A stretch of DNA of 64,000 nt. Source: Acetobacteraceae bacterium. GTDB taxonomy: Bacteria; Pseudomonadota; Alphaproteobacteria; Acetobacterales; Acetobacteraceae. The notes under the pieces were generated by a model. That model saw only the letters and a program-made list of their open reading frames with translations. It ran no database searches and was not told the DNA's origin. Positions 51,114-62,147 of the stretch are shown piece after piece. Numbering within the stretch: position 1 is the first letter of the stretch; every line of letters starts with the position of its first letter. The DNA lies in assembly GCA_039613835.1 (NCBI GenBank), contig CP154827.1, positions 714,501-778,500 of the forward strand. Reading direction: 5' to 3'. Both the position numbers and the translations under genes were made by a program.

Positions 51114-52635
51114 ATGTATAGATATCTACCGATCATTTTGGCTGTCTGTACCTTGTCAGGCTGTGCAGGTGCGTCCTCCACATCAGAGACGCACGCTCAC
51201 CCTCAGGTAAAAAATAAAATCCGGTCGGAGGGTCCTTTGATGACCGTTCAACCAGCGTGCATATCGTTGACTGGCTAAACATGCCCATTACAGATATGAA
51301 GCTCGTCAGTCAGGGTATCGATGAAGGTGAATGAAAAACTTCCCCACCATCCGACATTCATTTCAATAGTGAAGGTTACATGGTGACGACATCCAATGCC
51401 TGGCTGCATGGCGCCGGTAGATGGGCAAAATATAAGGTCGAAAATGATGGCGCAAATCTTACTTTCGCGTCGTACAATCCTTATAGCGGGGGCAATTCTT
51501 ACTGGGTCAATTCGGACCCTGACGACTATTATTTTACGCAGAAAGGCACAGGGGATGGAAATAAAGCGTCCATCACCTAGTATGTGCGCAAAAAAAAGTA
51601 CGCCCGGAGCCGATCAAAAACTACAGGGCAATCATCATGGCAGACGCGCAGCCATGGCGTTTATCCTCGGGGGGTGACCCGAATTCAGAAAGTGCAAACG
51701 GGGCGGAGTGGAAAGCAATCGACAACAGCACCCTTGATGCCATCAAAGAGCATAGTAACGTCAGATTCATGATCAATAATGGTGACCTGACGGAATATGG
51801 GCGCACAACTCAATACGACGATTATGCCCGCATTTTTCACTCAACCAATATCCCGCTTCTGGAGGGGTTGGGAAATCATGACTACGCCAATAATGTTCAT
51901 GATTGCTATGAATTCCTAGATTGGGGATTATCTTCTGATGGTTGCGCCCTGAATATGGTTACGAGGGAATATGATCATATTCAGAATATGAGGAATAATA
52001 TCGATAAAATTCCTGGCGCCGCCTTCAGCTCAGATGTGTCACGATCGATACATACGGAGCTTCTGACGGAATCAGACGACTTTAGTGGAAGCTTTTCTTA
52101 TTCCTGAGATGTCGGGGATGTCCTTTACGTCCAACTCCAGAATTATCCCCTCTACACGACAAATTTAAAAGCCGATAACGTAATCCTGCAGACGACGGTG
52201 AACATCACCAACTCTCTGGAATGGCTCAAGCGGGATCTTGAACGCGCTGATCTGAGAGGCAAGGTCACCATCATCAATTTTCATGACGCCAGACCTTTCT
52301 ATAATGATGGCGACTCTCATTTCCTCAATAGAGGTAATCTGCAGGATCTCGCCACGTTCAAATCCATCATCACGTCCCACAAGGTCAAGGCGATATTCGT
52401 CGGACACACGCACGCGCAAGCTTATTGCCGGGCGCAAAAAGATACTGTTTTTGGAAATATTCCTGTCTATACTGCGGGGGCGCTTTTTAATGGTGATTAT
52501 TACCTGATTGACGTTAAAGGACAGGACATCAGCGTCTCCGCCTTTAACGGTAAAACAGGGATGCCCGATCTGGTGAGAGATCTGGACGTGATTGGTAGCG
52601 ATACCGACTTTTCAAGTACATGCAGTAATTTGTGA
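51114..52635 (+). pseudogene. Two-domain lipoprotein with C-terminal calcineurin-like phosphoesterase, broken
   Basis: Starts MYRYLPIILAVCTLSGCAGA (lipobox LSGC). An N-terminal beta-rich module of about 130 residues follows (VHIVDWLNMPITDMKLVSQG, then NAWLHGAGRWAKYKVENDGA), unrecognised. The phosphoesterase has IIMADAQPW (Asp of motif I), NNGDLTEYG, EGLGNHDYA, IINFHDARP and IFVGHTHAQAYC, all metal ligands. Lesions: frameshift near 51238, TGA at 51332-51334, TAG at 51578-51580, frameshift at an A8 run near 51590, TGA at 52105-52107 (SYS-stop-DVGDV). Base composition is lower in GC than its surroundings, suggesting transfer. Confidence 0.82.
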
Positions 52636-52823
52636 GTTTAATTCCCTCTTCCTGCAAAGGAGGGGGGGGAGTTCCTCGCATCGATCTGACAAAACATCCA
52701 TTCCGTCCTCGGCTCTTCATCGTGGAGACACGGTGTGGAGGGCGGTCGGGCGACCGTGATCGGGGCGCAGATGGGGGCGTTCCGAAAATCATGCAATGTC
52801 ATGACGGTAAAGCGCGGCCTGCG

Positions 52824-54299
52824 TCACGCATCCGGCGGCAATTCCATTTCAGCTTCAGCGAATTTCCGCTGGCAGGCGCGCCTCTCCAGCCAGGCCAGTG
52901 CCGCGACACCTGCCGCCGCCAACCCGCTAGAGTCGGAAATTCCGCCCAGACGCACGAACATGGTCATCAGCAAAGGACGATCATCACCCCGTCGGAATTT
53001 ATCAACATCTGCTGCCGAAACGGTAAGCGCCGCATTGCCGAAACGTTGCAGCACATAATTACTGACCGCCGCGACCTGCGCATCTGATAATTCATCCGCA
53101 AAATGGGGCATGAACACGATATGCCCGTCCACCTCGCGATACACGCCGGTCAGGATGCTCATCACAAGGTTGCGTGGCGTCATCCCACCTGTCGCCGTGT
53201 TTGCAAACAAGGAAGGGTAAACTGATCCCGCGTGCCAGCGCCGTTCAGTTGATGGCATGAGGCACACGCCCCGATAAAATCTGCTCACCGTCAAGGGAAG
53301 AACCATCGGAAAGCGCCCCCGCGGCCCGCGAGGCACCAAGATGCAGGGCCTCAAATATTAGTTCCTGCCGGGGGCGCCGCGCAAAGGCCGGCTCCGTCTG
53401 GCCTGCATCCCGGAGGGGCGGGACGGTCTTCAGATAGCGAACGATGCTGTAAAGATCATCATTGGAAAGATGGCTCAAGCCGTGCTCAATCGCTTCCGCC
53501 ATACCACCAGAAGCCTGCGCTTTGCCGCACACGGCCCCTGTTTTGAGGAATGTGAAAAGCTCATCATCACGCCAGGCCCCAATCCCGCTGATTTTATCCG
53601 ATGTGATATTAGGTGCATACCAGCCCCCCGACAACCGCCCCACCAAGATAGCGATGCTTATCTTCGCCGAGGAGACTATTGCGCGGTGAGTGGCAGGCGG
53701 AACAATGCCCCATGACATCGACGAGATACCGCCCGCCTGCAAACACTACCGGGTTGATCACACACATCATCGACCGGGCGCCCACGCGCGAAAAGTCTGT
53801 TCCACCCAGCCATGAGGGAGCGAACATTGAAGGGAAAGGGAAGCCGCGTCTCAACCGTTGGCCCGGCATCAATGGCGGTGACGTTATTCTGCAGATAAGT
53901 GAACAGCGCGTGCACATCCCGGTCGCTCATCCCGGCATAGGATGTGTAGGGCATGGCAGGATAGAGATACCCGTGCGGTGAAACGCCATGACGGATGGCT
54001 TTCGCGAAGGCGGCTTCATTCTATCCGCCAATGCCGAAAGTTTTTGAAGGTGTAACATTGGGCGCAATAATGGCGCCGAGAGGGGAATGGATGGCTTTGC
54101 CACCCGCATAGGGCGCACCATCGGGCCCGATATGACAGGCTTCACAATCCGCCTCGCGCGCAATATAGGCACCGCGCGCTATGAGGGGCTGAAGGCCCGT
54201 ATCGGCCGACGCCGCACCAGCAATGAGCGGCACACATGCGACAGCACCCGAGATCAGGCGGGAAAGGGCAATAACCCCGATAAGCCGGAGAGATCTCAT
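52824..54299 (-). pseudogene. Tri-haem cytochrome c subunit of a membrane-bound dehydrogenase, broken
   Basis: Signal peptide (LISGAVACVPLIAGAASA), then three CxxCH sites: CEACH near 54140, CSACH near 53695, and CASCH near 53255 (visible only in a shifted frame). Lesions: TAG at 54021-54023 (GIGG-stop-NEAAFAKAI, Trp likely), frameshifts near 53820, 53620 and 53260, and a further disturbance near 53180. The C-terminus has a hydrophobic anchor-like region with DSSGLAAAGVAALAWLERR. It passes electrons from the flavoprotein to ubiquinone in sorbitol, fructose or gluconate dehydrogenases. Confidence 0.87.
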
Positions 54300-54307
54300 C
54301 TCAAATA

Positions 54308-54813
54308 TCAGTCCCGCCCGATCGTTGCGGGTGGTTCCACCCAGTAATTTGTTTTTCCGCGGGCGTAAGACGGTATCACTGTCGCATCGATTGTTGATCG
54401 GTACATGAGCGCATTTTCATAAGCGACAAATTGCGCATCATCTTCCGTACAGTCCGATCGGGGCCCGCCTGTATAACCGAGATATAAGGCCGAGATGATC
54501 GCCATGGCCACTTCCGACGCTTCAGGATAAGCCGCAGCAAATTCCCCCCATGTGACATCAGGGGCCGGGCGAAATCCTGCGCGGCGCGTTCGAGGTGCAG
54601 AAATTTGTCTTCAAACCGGGCGTCCACCTTGCAGAGCGCCCTGTAACAGCGGGGAACAAGATGAGGATCAAGCTTTTCCTGACCCGTCAATTGCGCGGAG
54701 ATTTCGGCAAATCCGGTATTTCCGAAGGAGGGGGCACTGTCTTGCAGCGGGGTCATATCCATCCTGGCCCCGCCGCCCCCTGAGATTTTTCTTTTGAAAA
54801 GCGACAGACACAT
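54308..54813 (-). pseudogene. Small subunit of a membrane-bound polyol/sugar dehydrogenase, frameshifted
   Basis: Gluconate-2-dehydrogenase subunit 3-like/SldS-FdhS type. FAEISAQLTGQEKLDPHLVP in the first frame, then after a shift near 54555 WGEFAAAYPEASEVAMAIIS, ALYLGYTGGPRSD, FVAYENALMYRSTIDATVIP and NYWVEPP, which are the family's conserved C-terminal segments. Ends 8 bases before the cytochrome gene. The small-cytochrome order matches fdhSCL, but no large flavoprotein follows. Confidence 0.82.
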
Positions 54814-54911
54814 GGGCGTGACCCTGTTTGCGGTCAGAACGCCGACCGCTCGGTCGACCGGATGGTTTGATCACGACGCATCCATCTGACCTTGAGACGC
54901 ATCGGCTTCAC

Positions 54912-56095
54912 TTAACGCACGGACGCTGGCGCAACCTGAAGCATGGTGTCCTCGATTTTCTCCATCGAGACGCCCCGCGTTTCGGGCGCGAAGCGCAGGA
55001 CGAACCATGTGGAGAGAAGCCCCAGAATGGCGAAGAGCCACATGGAAAACGCACTGTGAAAATGTTCGGTCAGATATTTATTTTCATTCACCATCGGGAA
55101 AAACTGACTGACAAAGAAATTGCCGATCCAGTTTGACGCAACCGCGATGCTCATCCCGATGGAACGGAAGCGATTGGGGAAGATTTCGGAGACAAGCACC
55201 CACGTGATCGGCCCCCATGAGCACCCGAAAGTGAACATGAAGAGCATCATGCCAGCGAGCGCACCGCAACCCTGCGTCTGATGATAAAGCGCCATGGAGA
55301 CGAGGATGAGGCTCGCCACCATGCAAAGCGCACCATATTTCAGAAGGAACCGGCGTCCCTTGAAATCAATCAGCCATGCACCCACGACACTGCCCAGAAG
55401 CAGGGCCACACCAATCCACACTGTCTGGAAAAGCGCGGACTGCATCGAGCCCCCGACGCCATGCAGCACCATTGGCGCATAATACATCATGACATTGATG
55501 CCCGTGAATTGCTGCAAGGCGGCGATCATGAAGGCGACAAAGATGATCCACATCGCGCGGCGATCTTTCAACACGGTGCTGAGGCGGAAGGAAGCCTGAT
55601 TTTCCACCAACTTCAGAGAATCCTTGATCTCCGCCATCAAATTCCGGGCATGTTGCGCGTTCGAGATGCGCGACAAGGTCTTTAAAGCCAGATCATCCCG
55701 GCCTTTAAGCGCATGCCAGCGCGGTGATTCAGGGATGGTGAAAACGGTCAGACAAAAATAATGCACGGAACAATTTCCGACGCGAACATCCAGCGCCATC
55801 CCATATGATTGAGTCAATGCTGAGTCGCGTTCGCCGCAATCATGTAATTGACGATAAAAACAATGACCTGCCCGAACACGATGGCAAATTGCTCCATTGA
55901 TAGCGCGCCCCGACAGCGATGCCACCTAACATCCGGAATATGACGAAAAAGCTAAAGCTTGGCGCGATGGCCGTCCCGACCGACTGCACCGAAAACAAAA
56001 TAACGCAGACAAACAGCACCATGCGCCGCCCCCAGCGATCCGCCAGCCATCCTAACAGGAGGGCACCGATAATGCAGCCGTTAACCTTAGTTTGG
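54912..56095 (-). pseudogene. MFS sugar porter, 5'-truncated and disrupted
   Basis: Sugar-proton symporter family (XylE/GalP-like): NGCIIGALLLGWLADRWGRR (motif A), IPESPRWHALKGR, QQFTGINVMMYYAP, GAWLIDFKGRRFLLKYG, WVLVSEIFPNRFRSIGMS and FAPETRGVSMEKIED. The first helix and start are missing; coding text begins abruptly near 56095 beside an AT-rich stretch. Further lesions: frameshifts near 55910 and 55765, and TGA at 55814-55816 in ATQH-stop-LNHMGWRWMF, where Trp is expected. The last 300 residues are open. Confidence 0.87.
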
Positions 56096-56391
56096 AACAA
56101 AATTTCCGTCCTAAGCAACAGAAAAGAACATTTTAATCTGTTATTATTTCTTTTTTTATGTGATAAACGTGGGTGAAGCGTTTCATTTAATGACAGTCGC
56201 GCTTGACGTGGCCCTCGTTTCCGCGCCATCGACATCTCTAAAGGTGACGCAAAGCGCGCCAGGGAAGGGTTTTGCACGCAAGGACATGACAGAAGCGGCT
56301 TTAAAGCGCGCATGATGTAATGTTTTTGTGGATTTCCAGCACATAAATTTTTTTGGCCTGTCATTGTAACAACCAAAAGGAAGACGCCGCC

Positions 56392-57473
56392 ATGCCTGAA
56401 ACTTCCCTGAAACCTCTCAAAATTGGCGTCATTGGTTTCGGTTATGTCGGACGGGTTTTTCATCTGCCTTATATCAAGGCGACGGAGGGCCTCGCGCTTC
56501 ATGCCATTTGTTCCTCCCGTGGGGATGAAGTCCAGAAATCCTATCCCGGCGTCAAAATCTTCGATAACGCCAAAGCCATGTGCAATTACGACGCGCTCGA
56601 TGTCGTCGTAATCGCCTCTCCCAACGAGACGCACCGCCCCTTTGCTGAGATGGCGCTGCGCGCTGGCAAACATGTTGTCATCGATAAACCTTTCACAACA
56701 AATCTCCGGGATGCGGAGGCCGTTCTTCAGACGGCGCGCGAGGCGGGCAAGCATGTCATTGTCTTTCAAAACCGCCGTTGGGACAGTGATTTCCTCGCCA
56801 TTTCAGATGTGGTCCGCTCAGGCGTGCTTGTCCCCATCCGACATGTTGAATCGGCCTTTGATGTGTTTGAACCGGCAGTCTCGGATAATTGGCGTTTTGC
56901 GAAGGGAGAGGGCACGGGGAGGTGGTTTGATCTGGCGCCTCATCTGGTGGATCAGGCCCTTCTGCCCTTCGGCGTGCCAGAGCGCGTGACGGCGGAAATC
57001 CAGTGTCTGAGGGTGGAGGCAGGTGCGGATGACTGGTTCATGGTGACACTGCATTACCGGCAGCTCAATGTCGTTCTGCGCGCTTCCCTGCCCCGCGTTT
57101 TGTCATTCACAGCATGAAAGGCGGTGTCATCAAGACCGGATTGGATATCCAGGAAGACCGGCTTGTGAGGCAGATCTCCCCATCTGACGACGCGTTCGGG
57201 GTGGACCCTGACCCGATCCGGCTGTGTCATCAGGATGTAAGCAAGCAGGACATGCCCGCCCCGCGCGGTTGTCATCGCCAGTTTTATACCCTCCTCGTCG
57301 AAACCTTAAATCAGAAAGGCCCGCTTTTCATCAATGAAGATCAGATGCTGGCTGTGATGCACATTATGGAAATCGCGGCCCGCGCAGCGCGGGAAGGCCG
57401 TACCCTCAAACTTGCGCTCCCGGAAGCGACACGCCGTAATCTGAAGTCGAATTCCATCTATGAAAGCGTCTGA
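56392..57473 (+). pseudogene. Gfo/Idh/MocA-family oxidoreductase, single frameshift
   Basis: NAD(P)-dependent sugar or inositol dehydrogenase family. The ATG at 56392 behind AAAAGGAAG; IGVIGFGYVGRVFHLPYI (Rossmann), VIASPNETHRPFAEMAL, HVVIDKPFTTNL (usual EKP motif) and WFDLAPHLVDQAL (catalytic Asp/His region). The frame is lost at about 57095 (CTGCCCCGCG) and resumes as RFVIHSMKGGVIKTGLDIQE to the end at 57473. One added base would repair it. Divergent from the dead sugar porter. Confidence 0.85.
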
Positions 57474-57677
57474 TTTCCAGGACAAAGCAAGTTCGCCTCT
57501 CGGCACGATTGCGCAGGACAAGTGGAAAATTTTACCACAAAATCATATCAAGATAACATATTTCACGTTATTTTTAATCGTTACTATTTCCAATTTAATT
57601 TAATTTTTGTTAAGCACGGCCGTTAACAACGGCTTTACAGCTTATATGCGAGACCATTTTACACAGGAGTACCCTAT

Positions 57678-59042
57678 ATGACGGGCGGAGCCTTCATACC
57701 GGATTCAGCGAAACTTGAGGTCGTAAAGGAGACAGTCTCCGATACAGCCTTTGGACGTTTCCTATCCTGGATCGGCATCCCTCCCGTTATGCTTTGGGGT
57801 TATGTCGGCGTCCTTCTTTTCATGATTGGTGACGGCGTTGAGAGTGGCTATCTATCACCTTACCTCGTCGGCCAGGGCTTCAAGGAGACGGATGTCGCCC
57901 TGTCATTCACGATTTACGGCGTGACAGCAGCCCTCTCCTCATGGCTTTCCGGCGCATTGTCTGAGCTTTGGGGCTCACGCACCGTCATGATTGTCGGCTT
58001 GCTGATCTGGACGATCTTTCAGGTCGGGTTCCTCTCCTACGGTTTGCCGTCAAAATCTTTCTCTCTGATTGCCCTGTTTTACGGCATCAGGGGCTTTGGC
58101 TACCCGCTTTTCGCCTTTGGCTTCCTCGTCTGGGTCGTGCATACGGCACCGGCCAGCAAGCTGGGCTCTGCCGCAGGGTGGTTCTGGTTCTGCTTCACGG
58201 CAGGCCTGCCGACGCTGGGCTCCACCCTTGCCAGTATCTTTCTGCCCATCATGGGTTCCTATTACACATTGTGGCTGGCGCTGGGCATCGTCGTAATCGG
58301 CGGGTCACTCGCGCTTTACGGCATTCGTGGCGCCAAGGCCAACCGCAATACAAATGACCCCAATGCGTTGCGCACGCTTTTCTCGGCGCTTTCCATCGCG
58401 TGGGAACGGCCGAAAGTCGGGGTCGGCTGTATTGTTCGTGCCATCGACACATCTGCGGAATTCGGACTCCTGGTCTTCATGCCGCTCTACTTCCGTGAGC
58501 TGAACTTCACGACGTCGCAATGGCTTGCCGTGCTTCAGGCCATCTTCATGAGTAACGTGTTTTTCAACCTGATTTTCGGCATTTGCAGTGACCGTATCAG
58601 CTGGCGTGGCACGGTGATGGTGATGGGCGGACTCGGCTCAACCATTACGACGATGGTGTTTTTCTATGCGCCGACACTCCTCGGCCCGGAACATCTTTAT
58701 ATCGTCATGGCGGCGGGTGCGCTTTACGGTGCAACATTGGCAGCTTACGTGCCCCTGACAGCTCTCATGCCTTACCTCGCACCTGAGAATAAAGCGGCAG
58801 CCATGTCCCTCCTGAATCTCGGTGCCGGGGCCAGTGTCTGGATCGGTCCGGCAATTGTATTCCTTTTCATTGACCGCGTCGGTGTTAAAGGTGTCATGAT
58901 GATTTACGCTGCGATTTATTTCTCAAGCGCCATCATGACCTATTTCCTGAGAATGGACCCGGAGGTGGAAGCCGAAATCAAGCGCAGCCGGGAAGGTGTG
59001 CGTTCGGTCGAAGGTAAAATCGAATCTGATATGCATATATAA
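57678..59042 (+). CDS. MFS polyol permease (RbtT/DalT/CsbX type)
   Basis: 454 residues, 12 helices. LWGYVGVLLFMIGDGVESGY and YLSPYLVGQGFKETDVAL near the N-terminus, WLSGALSELWGSRTVMIVGL in the loop 2-3 position, and EFGLLVFMPLYFRELNFTTS are typical of the polyol permease family that carries ribitol, D-arabinitol or similar. AGGAGT lies upstream of the ATG. Preceded by 200 AT-rich bases with no gene (promoter region) and followed by a strong terminator. Intact, one of few transport genes here that is. Confidence 0.87.
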   Translation: MTGGAFIPDSAKLEVVKETVSDTAFGRFLSWIGIPPVMLWGYVGVLLFMIGDGVESGYLSPYLVGQGFKETDVALSFTIYGVTAALSSWLSGALSELWGSRTVMIVGLLIWTIFQVGFLSYGLPSKSFSLIALFYGIRGFGYPLFAFGFLVWVVHTAPASKLGSAAGWFWFCFTAGLPTLGSTLASIFLPIMGSYYTLWLALGIVVIGGSLALYGIRGAKANRNTNDPNALRTLFSALSIAWERPKVGVGCIVRAIDTSAEFGLLVFMPLYFRELNFTTSQWLAVLQAIFMSNVFFNLIFGICSDRISWRGTVMVMGGLGSTITTMVFFYAPTLLGPEHLYIVMAAGALYGATLAAYVPLTALMPYLAPENKAAAMSLLNLGAGASVWIGPAIVFLFIDRVGVKGVMMIYAAIYFSSAIMTYFLRMDPEVEAEIKRSREGVRSVEGKIESDMHI

Positions 59043-59069
59043 TTATCGTGTAAGATTTAGAGATGAATC

Positions 59070-59096
59070 AAGGCGTCACTTCGGTGACGCCTTTTT
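59070..59096 (+). terminator. Rho-independent terminator after the polyol permease
   Basis: Ten-base perfect stem AAGGCGTCAC / GTGACGCCTT with a TTCG tetraloop, then further T residues, 27 bases after the stop codon. Confidence 0.88.
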
Positions 59097-59374
59097 CATG
59101 TGTAGCGAAGATCGATATAACAAGATCTTGATCTGTCCGTCTCCCATGCTGAAAGGACCCTTTCGACACGGCTGACCGCGCTGTACCCGCGGGAAAAACC
59201 GCCCCACGACCTCTCTCACGATACACGGAATTTTGGAAACCAAACCAAATCCATTTTCGTTCGAAAATCTTAGGGTTCCTGTCTGTCGCACCTTCAGCCG
59301 TCGGGTAGGAAATGGCCGTCACTTCCGTCATTTTCAGAGGTGGATGATGGCCGCGTTGAAAATCCGAAGAGAAG

Positions 59375-61174
59375 ATGGTCTTCCCGATGAATGTGAGCGA
59401 ATATCTCCTTAAACGCCTGAAGGAATGGGGCCTCCACCGCGTTTACGGATATCCGGGAGACGGGATCGGCGGCATTGACCTTGCTCTGCAGAAAGCGGTC
59501 GATCAGGGTGACCTTGAATATGTGCAGGTCCGGCACGAGGAAATGGCCGCTTTCATGGCCTCGGCTCATGCCAAATTCACCGGCCAGCCGGGGCTTTGCT
59601 TAGCCACCTCCGGCCCGGGCGCCATCCATTTACTGAATGGACTTTACGACGCCAAGATGGATCATGTCGGGGTGGTGGCCATTATGGACCAGAAGGCAAG
59701 CACCTGTATCGGCGCAAATTACCAGCAGGAGGTTGACTTGCAATCCCTCTGCAAAGACCTCGCCAATGACTATGTCGTCACCGTCTCCAACCCTTATCAG
59801 ATCCGCCACGCGATTGACCGTGCCGTGCGCATCGCGCGCGACAAGCACGTGCCGACTGTCGTCATCATCCCCAATGACGTGCAGATCAAACCTTTCAAGG
59901 AAGCGCCCAACGCCCATGGTTTCACCCATACAGGCATTGGTGAAACGACGTTCGCGCATGTCACGGATATTGCTGGCCTGCACGAGGCGGCGCGTATTCT
60001 CAATAAGGGGGAACGCGTCGCCATCCTCGCTGACGCCGGTGCGCTGAACGCCACCGAAGCGTTGCTGACCGTCGCGGAAACTCTGGGGGCCGGGATTGCC
60101 AAGGCGCTTTTGGGCAAGGCCGCCGTGCCCGATCATTATCCTTTCGTCACAGGCTCAATGGGTTTGTTAGGGACTAAACCTTCCTGGGACATGATGAAGA
60201 AATGCGACACGCTTCTCATGGTCGGCTCCGCCTTCCCCTATAGAAAATTCCTCCCCGATCCGGGGAAGGCAAAAGGGGTGCAGATTGATATTGAGCCCGC
60301 CAATATGTCTCTCCGCTACCCGATGGATGTCTGCCTCCAGGGGGATAGTGCATCCATTCTCAAAGCACTCCTCCCCCTGCTGAAACCGAAATCCAACCGC
60401 AAATGGCGCAAGAAAATCGAGAATAATGTCGCAAGCTGGTGGAAGCTCCTTGAAAGCCGGGCGATGCAGGAGGCCACCCCGTTAAACCCGCAGCGAGTCT
60501 TCTGGGAGTCGTCGCCCCGTTTGCCGGATAACGCCATCATCACGGCGGACTCAGGCTCTGTCGCCAATTGGTATGCGCGTGACCTCAAATTCCGCGACGG
60601 GATGAAAGGCTCCTTCTCAGGCGGGTTGGCCTCGCTCGGCGCGGGGACGCCTTATGCGATTTCCGCCAAAATGGCCTATCCGGAACGCACGGTCATTGCC
60701 TGTATGGGAGATGGCGCGATGCAGATGAACGGCATAAATGAGATGATCACCATTTCCAAATATTGGAAAAACTGGTCCAACCCCCGTTTGATCGTCCTGG
60801 TTTTGAATAATGAAGACCTTAATCAGGTGACGTGGGAAGAGCGCGCGCAATCCGGCGCCGGAAAGACGGAAGCCACGCAATCCATCCCGGATTTTCCTTT
60901 CGCCAAATATGCGGAGCTCCTAGGTTTGCGTGGCATCTTCGTCAATGCGCCGGATCGGCTCGGCGCCGCCTGGGATGAGGCGCTGAATGCTGACCGGCCC
61001 GTCATTTTGGAAGCCAAGACAGACCCGAATGTGCCGCCGCTCCCGCCACATATCACCCTCGCCCAGGCGAAAGCCTTCATGACCTCCCTGATTGATGAGC
61101 CTGAACGCGCGAGCACGATGGTGAATTCCGCGCGTCAGGTGCTTGCCTCCTTCCTGCCGCGCCGTCGCGACTGA
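59375..61174 (+). CDS. Thiamine-pyrophosphate enzyme, pyruvate oxidase (PoxB)-like
   Basis: 599 residues. YGYPGDGIGGIDLALQKAV and the catalytic Glu in QVRHEEMAAFMASAHAKF; SGPGAIHLLNGLYDAKMDH; the TPP-binding GDGAMQMNGINEMITISKYW followed by NNEDLNQVTWE. Similar to pyruvate oxidase/acetolactate-synthase relatives that need TPP and FAD. A start at 59387 is possible; 59375 has GAAGAG close upstream. In acetic acid bacteria such enzymes may feed acetate metabolism. Intact. The 280 bases before it hold no gene. Confidence 0.87.
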   Translation: MVFPMNVSEYLLKRLKEWGLHRVYGYPGDGIGGIDLALQKAVDQGDLEYVQVRHEEMAAFMASAHAKFTGQPGLCLATSGPGAIHLLNGLYDAKMDHVGVVAIMDQKASTCIGANYQQEVDLQSLCKDLANDYVVTVSNPYQIRHAIDRAVRIARDKHVPTVVIIPNDVQIKPFKEAPNAHGFTHTGIGETTFAHVTDIAGLHEAARILNKGERVAILADAGALNATEALLTVAETLGAGIAKALLGKAAVPDHYPFVTGSMGLLGTKPSWDMMKKCDTLLMVGSAFPYRKFLPDPGKAKGVQIDIEPANMSLRYPMDVCLQGDSASILKALLPLLKPKSNRKWRKKIENNVASWWKLLESRAMQEATPLNPQRVFWESSPRLPDNAIITADSGSVANWYARDLKFRDGMKGSFSGGLASLGAGTPYAISAKMAYPERTVIACMGDGAMQMNGINEMITISKYWKNWSNPRLIVLVLNNEDLNQVTWEERAQSGAGKTEATQSIPDFPFAKYAELLGLRGIFVNAPDRLGAAWDEALNADRPVILEAKTDPNVPPLPPHITLAQAKAFMTSLIDEPERASTMVNSARQVLASFLPRRRD

Positions 61175-61181
61175 CGCGCCC

Positions 61182-62147
61182 ATGCGCTCCATGAAATCAT
61201 TGGGCCTGTCACGTCACCGCGTGGGGGATCTCGGCCAATCACGGGCCTTGCAACGTCTCGCGCCTGCCCTCAGCGCGCTGATCTCGCCCCTCATCCGGAC
61301 GGGTAAGCCCGTCCCCGACCCGCGCTCAGCAGAGAGAGCCGCCCATCGCCTCAATGTCGCTTCCGCCACTTTGGCGGCCTCCGTCCTGATGGATAGCGCG
61401 GTTGAGCATTATCGGGGCAGCTTAAAAAATCCGGCCATGTATACGCCGCTCCTGACATCCGCCGCCGCCCTCGCCGTCAGCCTGCACGGCACGGCGGATC
61501 ATCGACGCGCGACGCATGTCGTACGGGATTCCGTCTTTGTCATCACTGGCACGGTGGGCGTGATCGGGACGTTTTTCCATCTGCGCAACGTCTCTATAAA
61601 AGAACGGGGCGCATCAGTTGGCAGAACCTGTTTTACGGTGTACCTCTGGGTGCGCCTTTTGCGATCGGCCTGCCCGGCATGTTGGGATATCTTTCTGAAC
61701 GTGTCCGCGCCACGCCGCTTGGCCACCCGCCCACCGTGCATGGTATCCCCGCCGGGCGCGTCGTCAGCATTTTGACAAGTAGCGACCTGATTGGCACGAC
61801 GGCTGAGGCGTGGCTTCTGCATTTTCGTGGAAGTTATCATAATCCGGCCATGTATCTACCCGTCACGATGCCCCCGTCGCGGCGGCACTTCTCCTGAGAG
61901 CCGCTTCAGGCCCCGCAGGGATGTCGGCGCTCAAAACGCGCTGGGTGGCTGCGCGCCACAGCGGCGATGGGCTTTGCGGGCACGATCTTTTCACTCGATA
62001 GGCGTGGGGCGCGACATGGATGGCTGGCGTAACTGGCAGCAAAATATCCTCAATGGTCCGCCCCTCCCCGCACCACCTGCTTTTACCGGCCTGGCCCTCA
62101 CTGGCCTCGCCGCCCTCGGGCTGATGGAGGACCATCCGGATGACTGA
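61182..62147 (+). pseudogene. Membrane protein upstream of a GMC dehydrogenase, frameshifted
   Basis: Begins MRSMKSLGLSRHRVGDLGQS 8 bases after the PoxB-like gene. Text such as LNVASATLAASVLMDSAVEH, YRGSLKNPAMYTPLLTSAAA and, in a second frame, GMLGYLSERVRATPLGHPPT and HFRGSYHNPAMYLPV shows two related repeats (YRGSxxNPAMYxP), so the protein has an internal duplication. The frame changes near 61615, 61875 and 61985. No named family recognised. The end overlaps the small-subunit gene by 8 bases. Confidence 0.65.

Noticed and set aside
59068..59331. Minus-strand open frame after the polyol permease
   Set aside because: It begins and ends in intergenic DNA, covers the terminator, and has no recognisable protein features.
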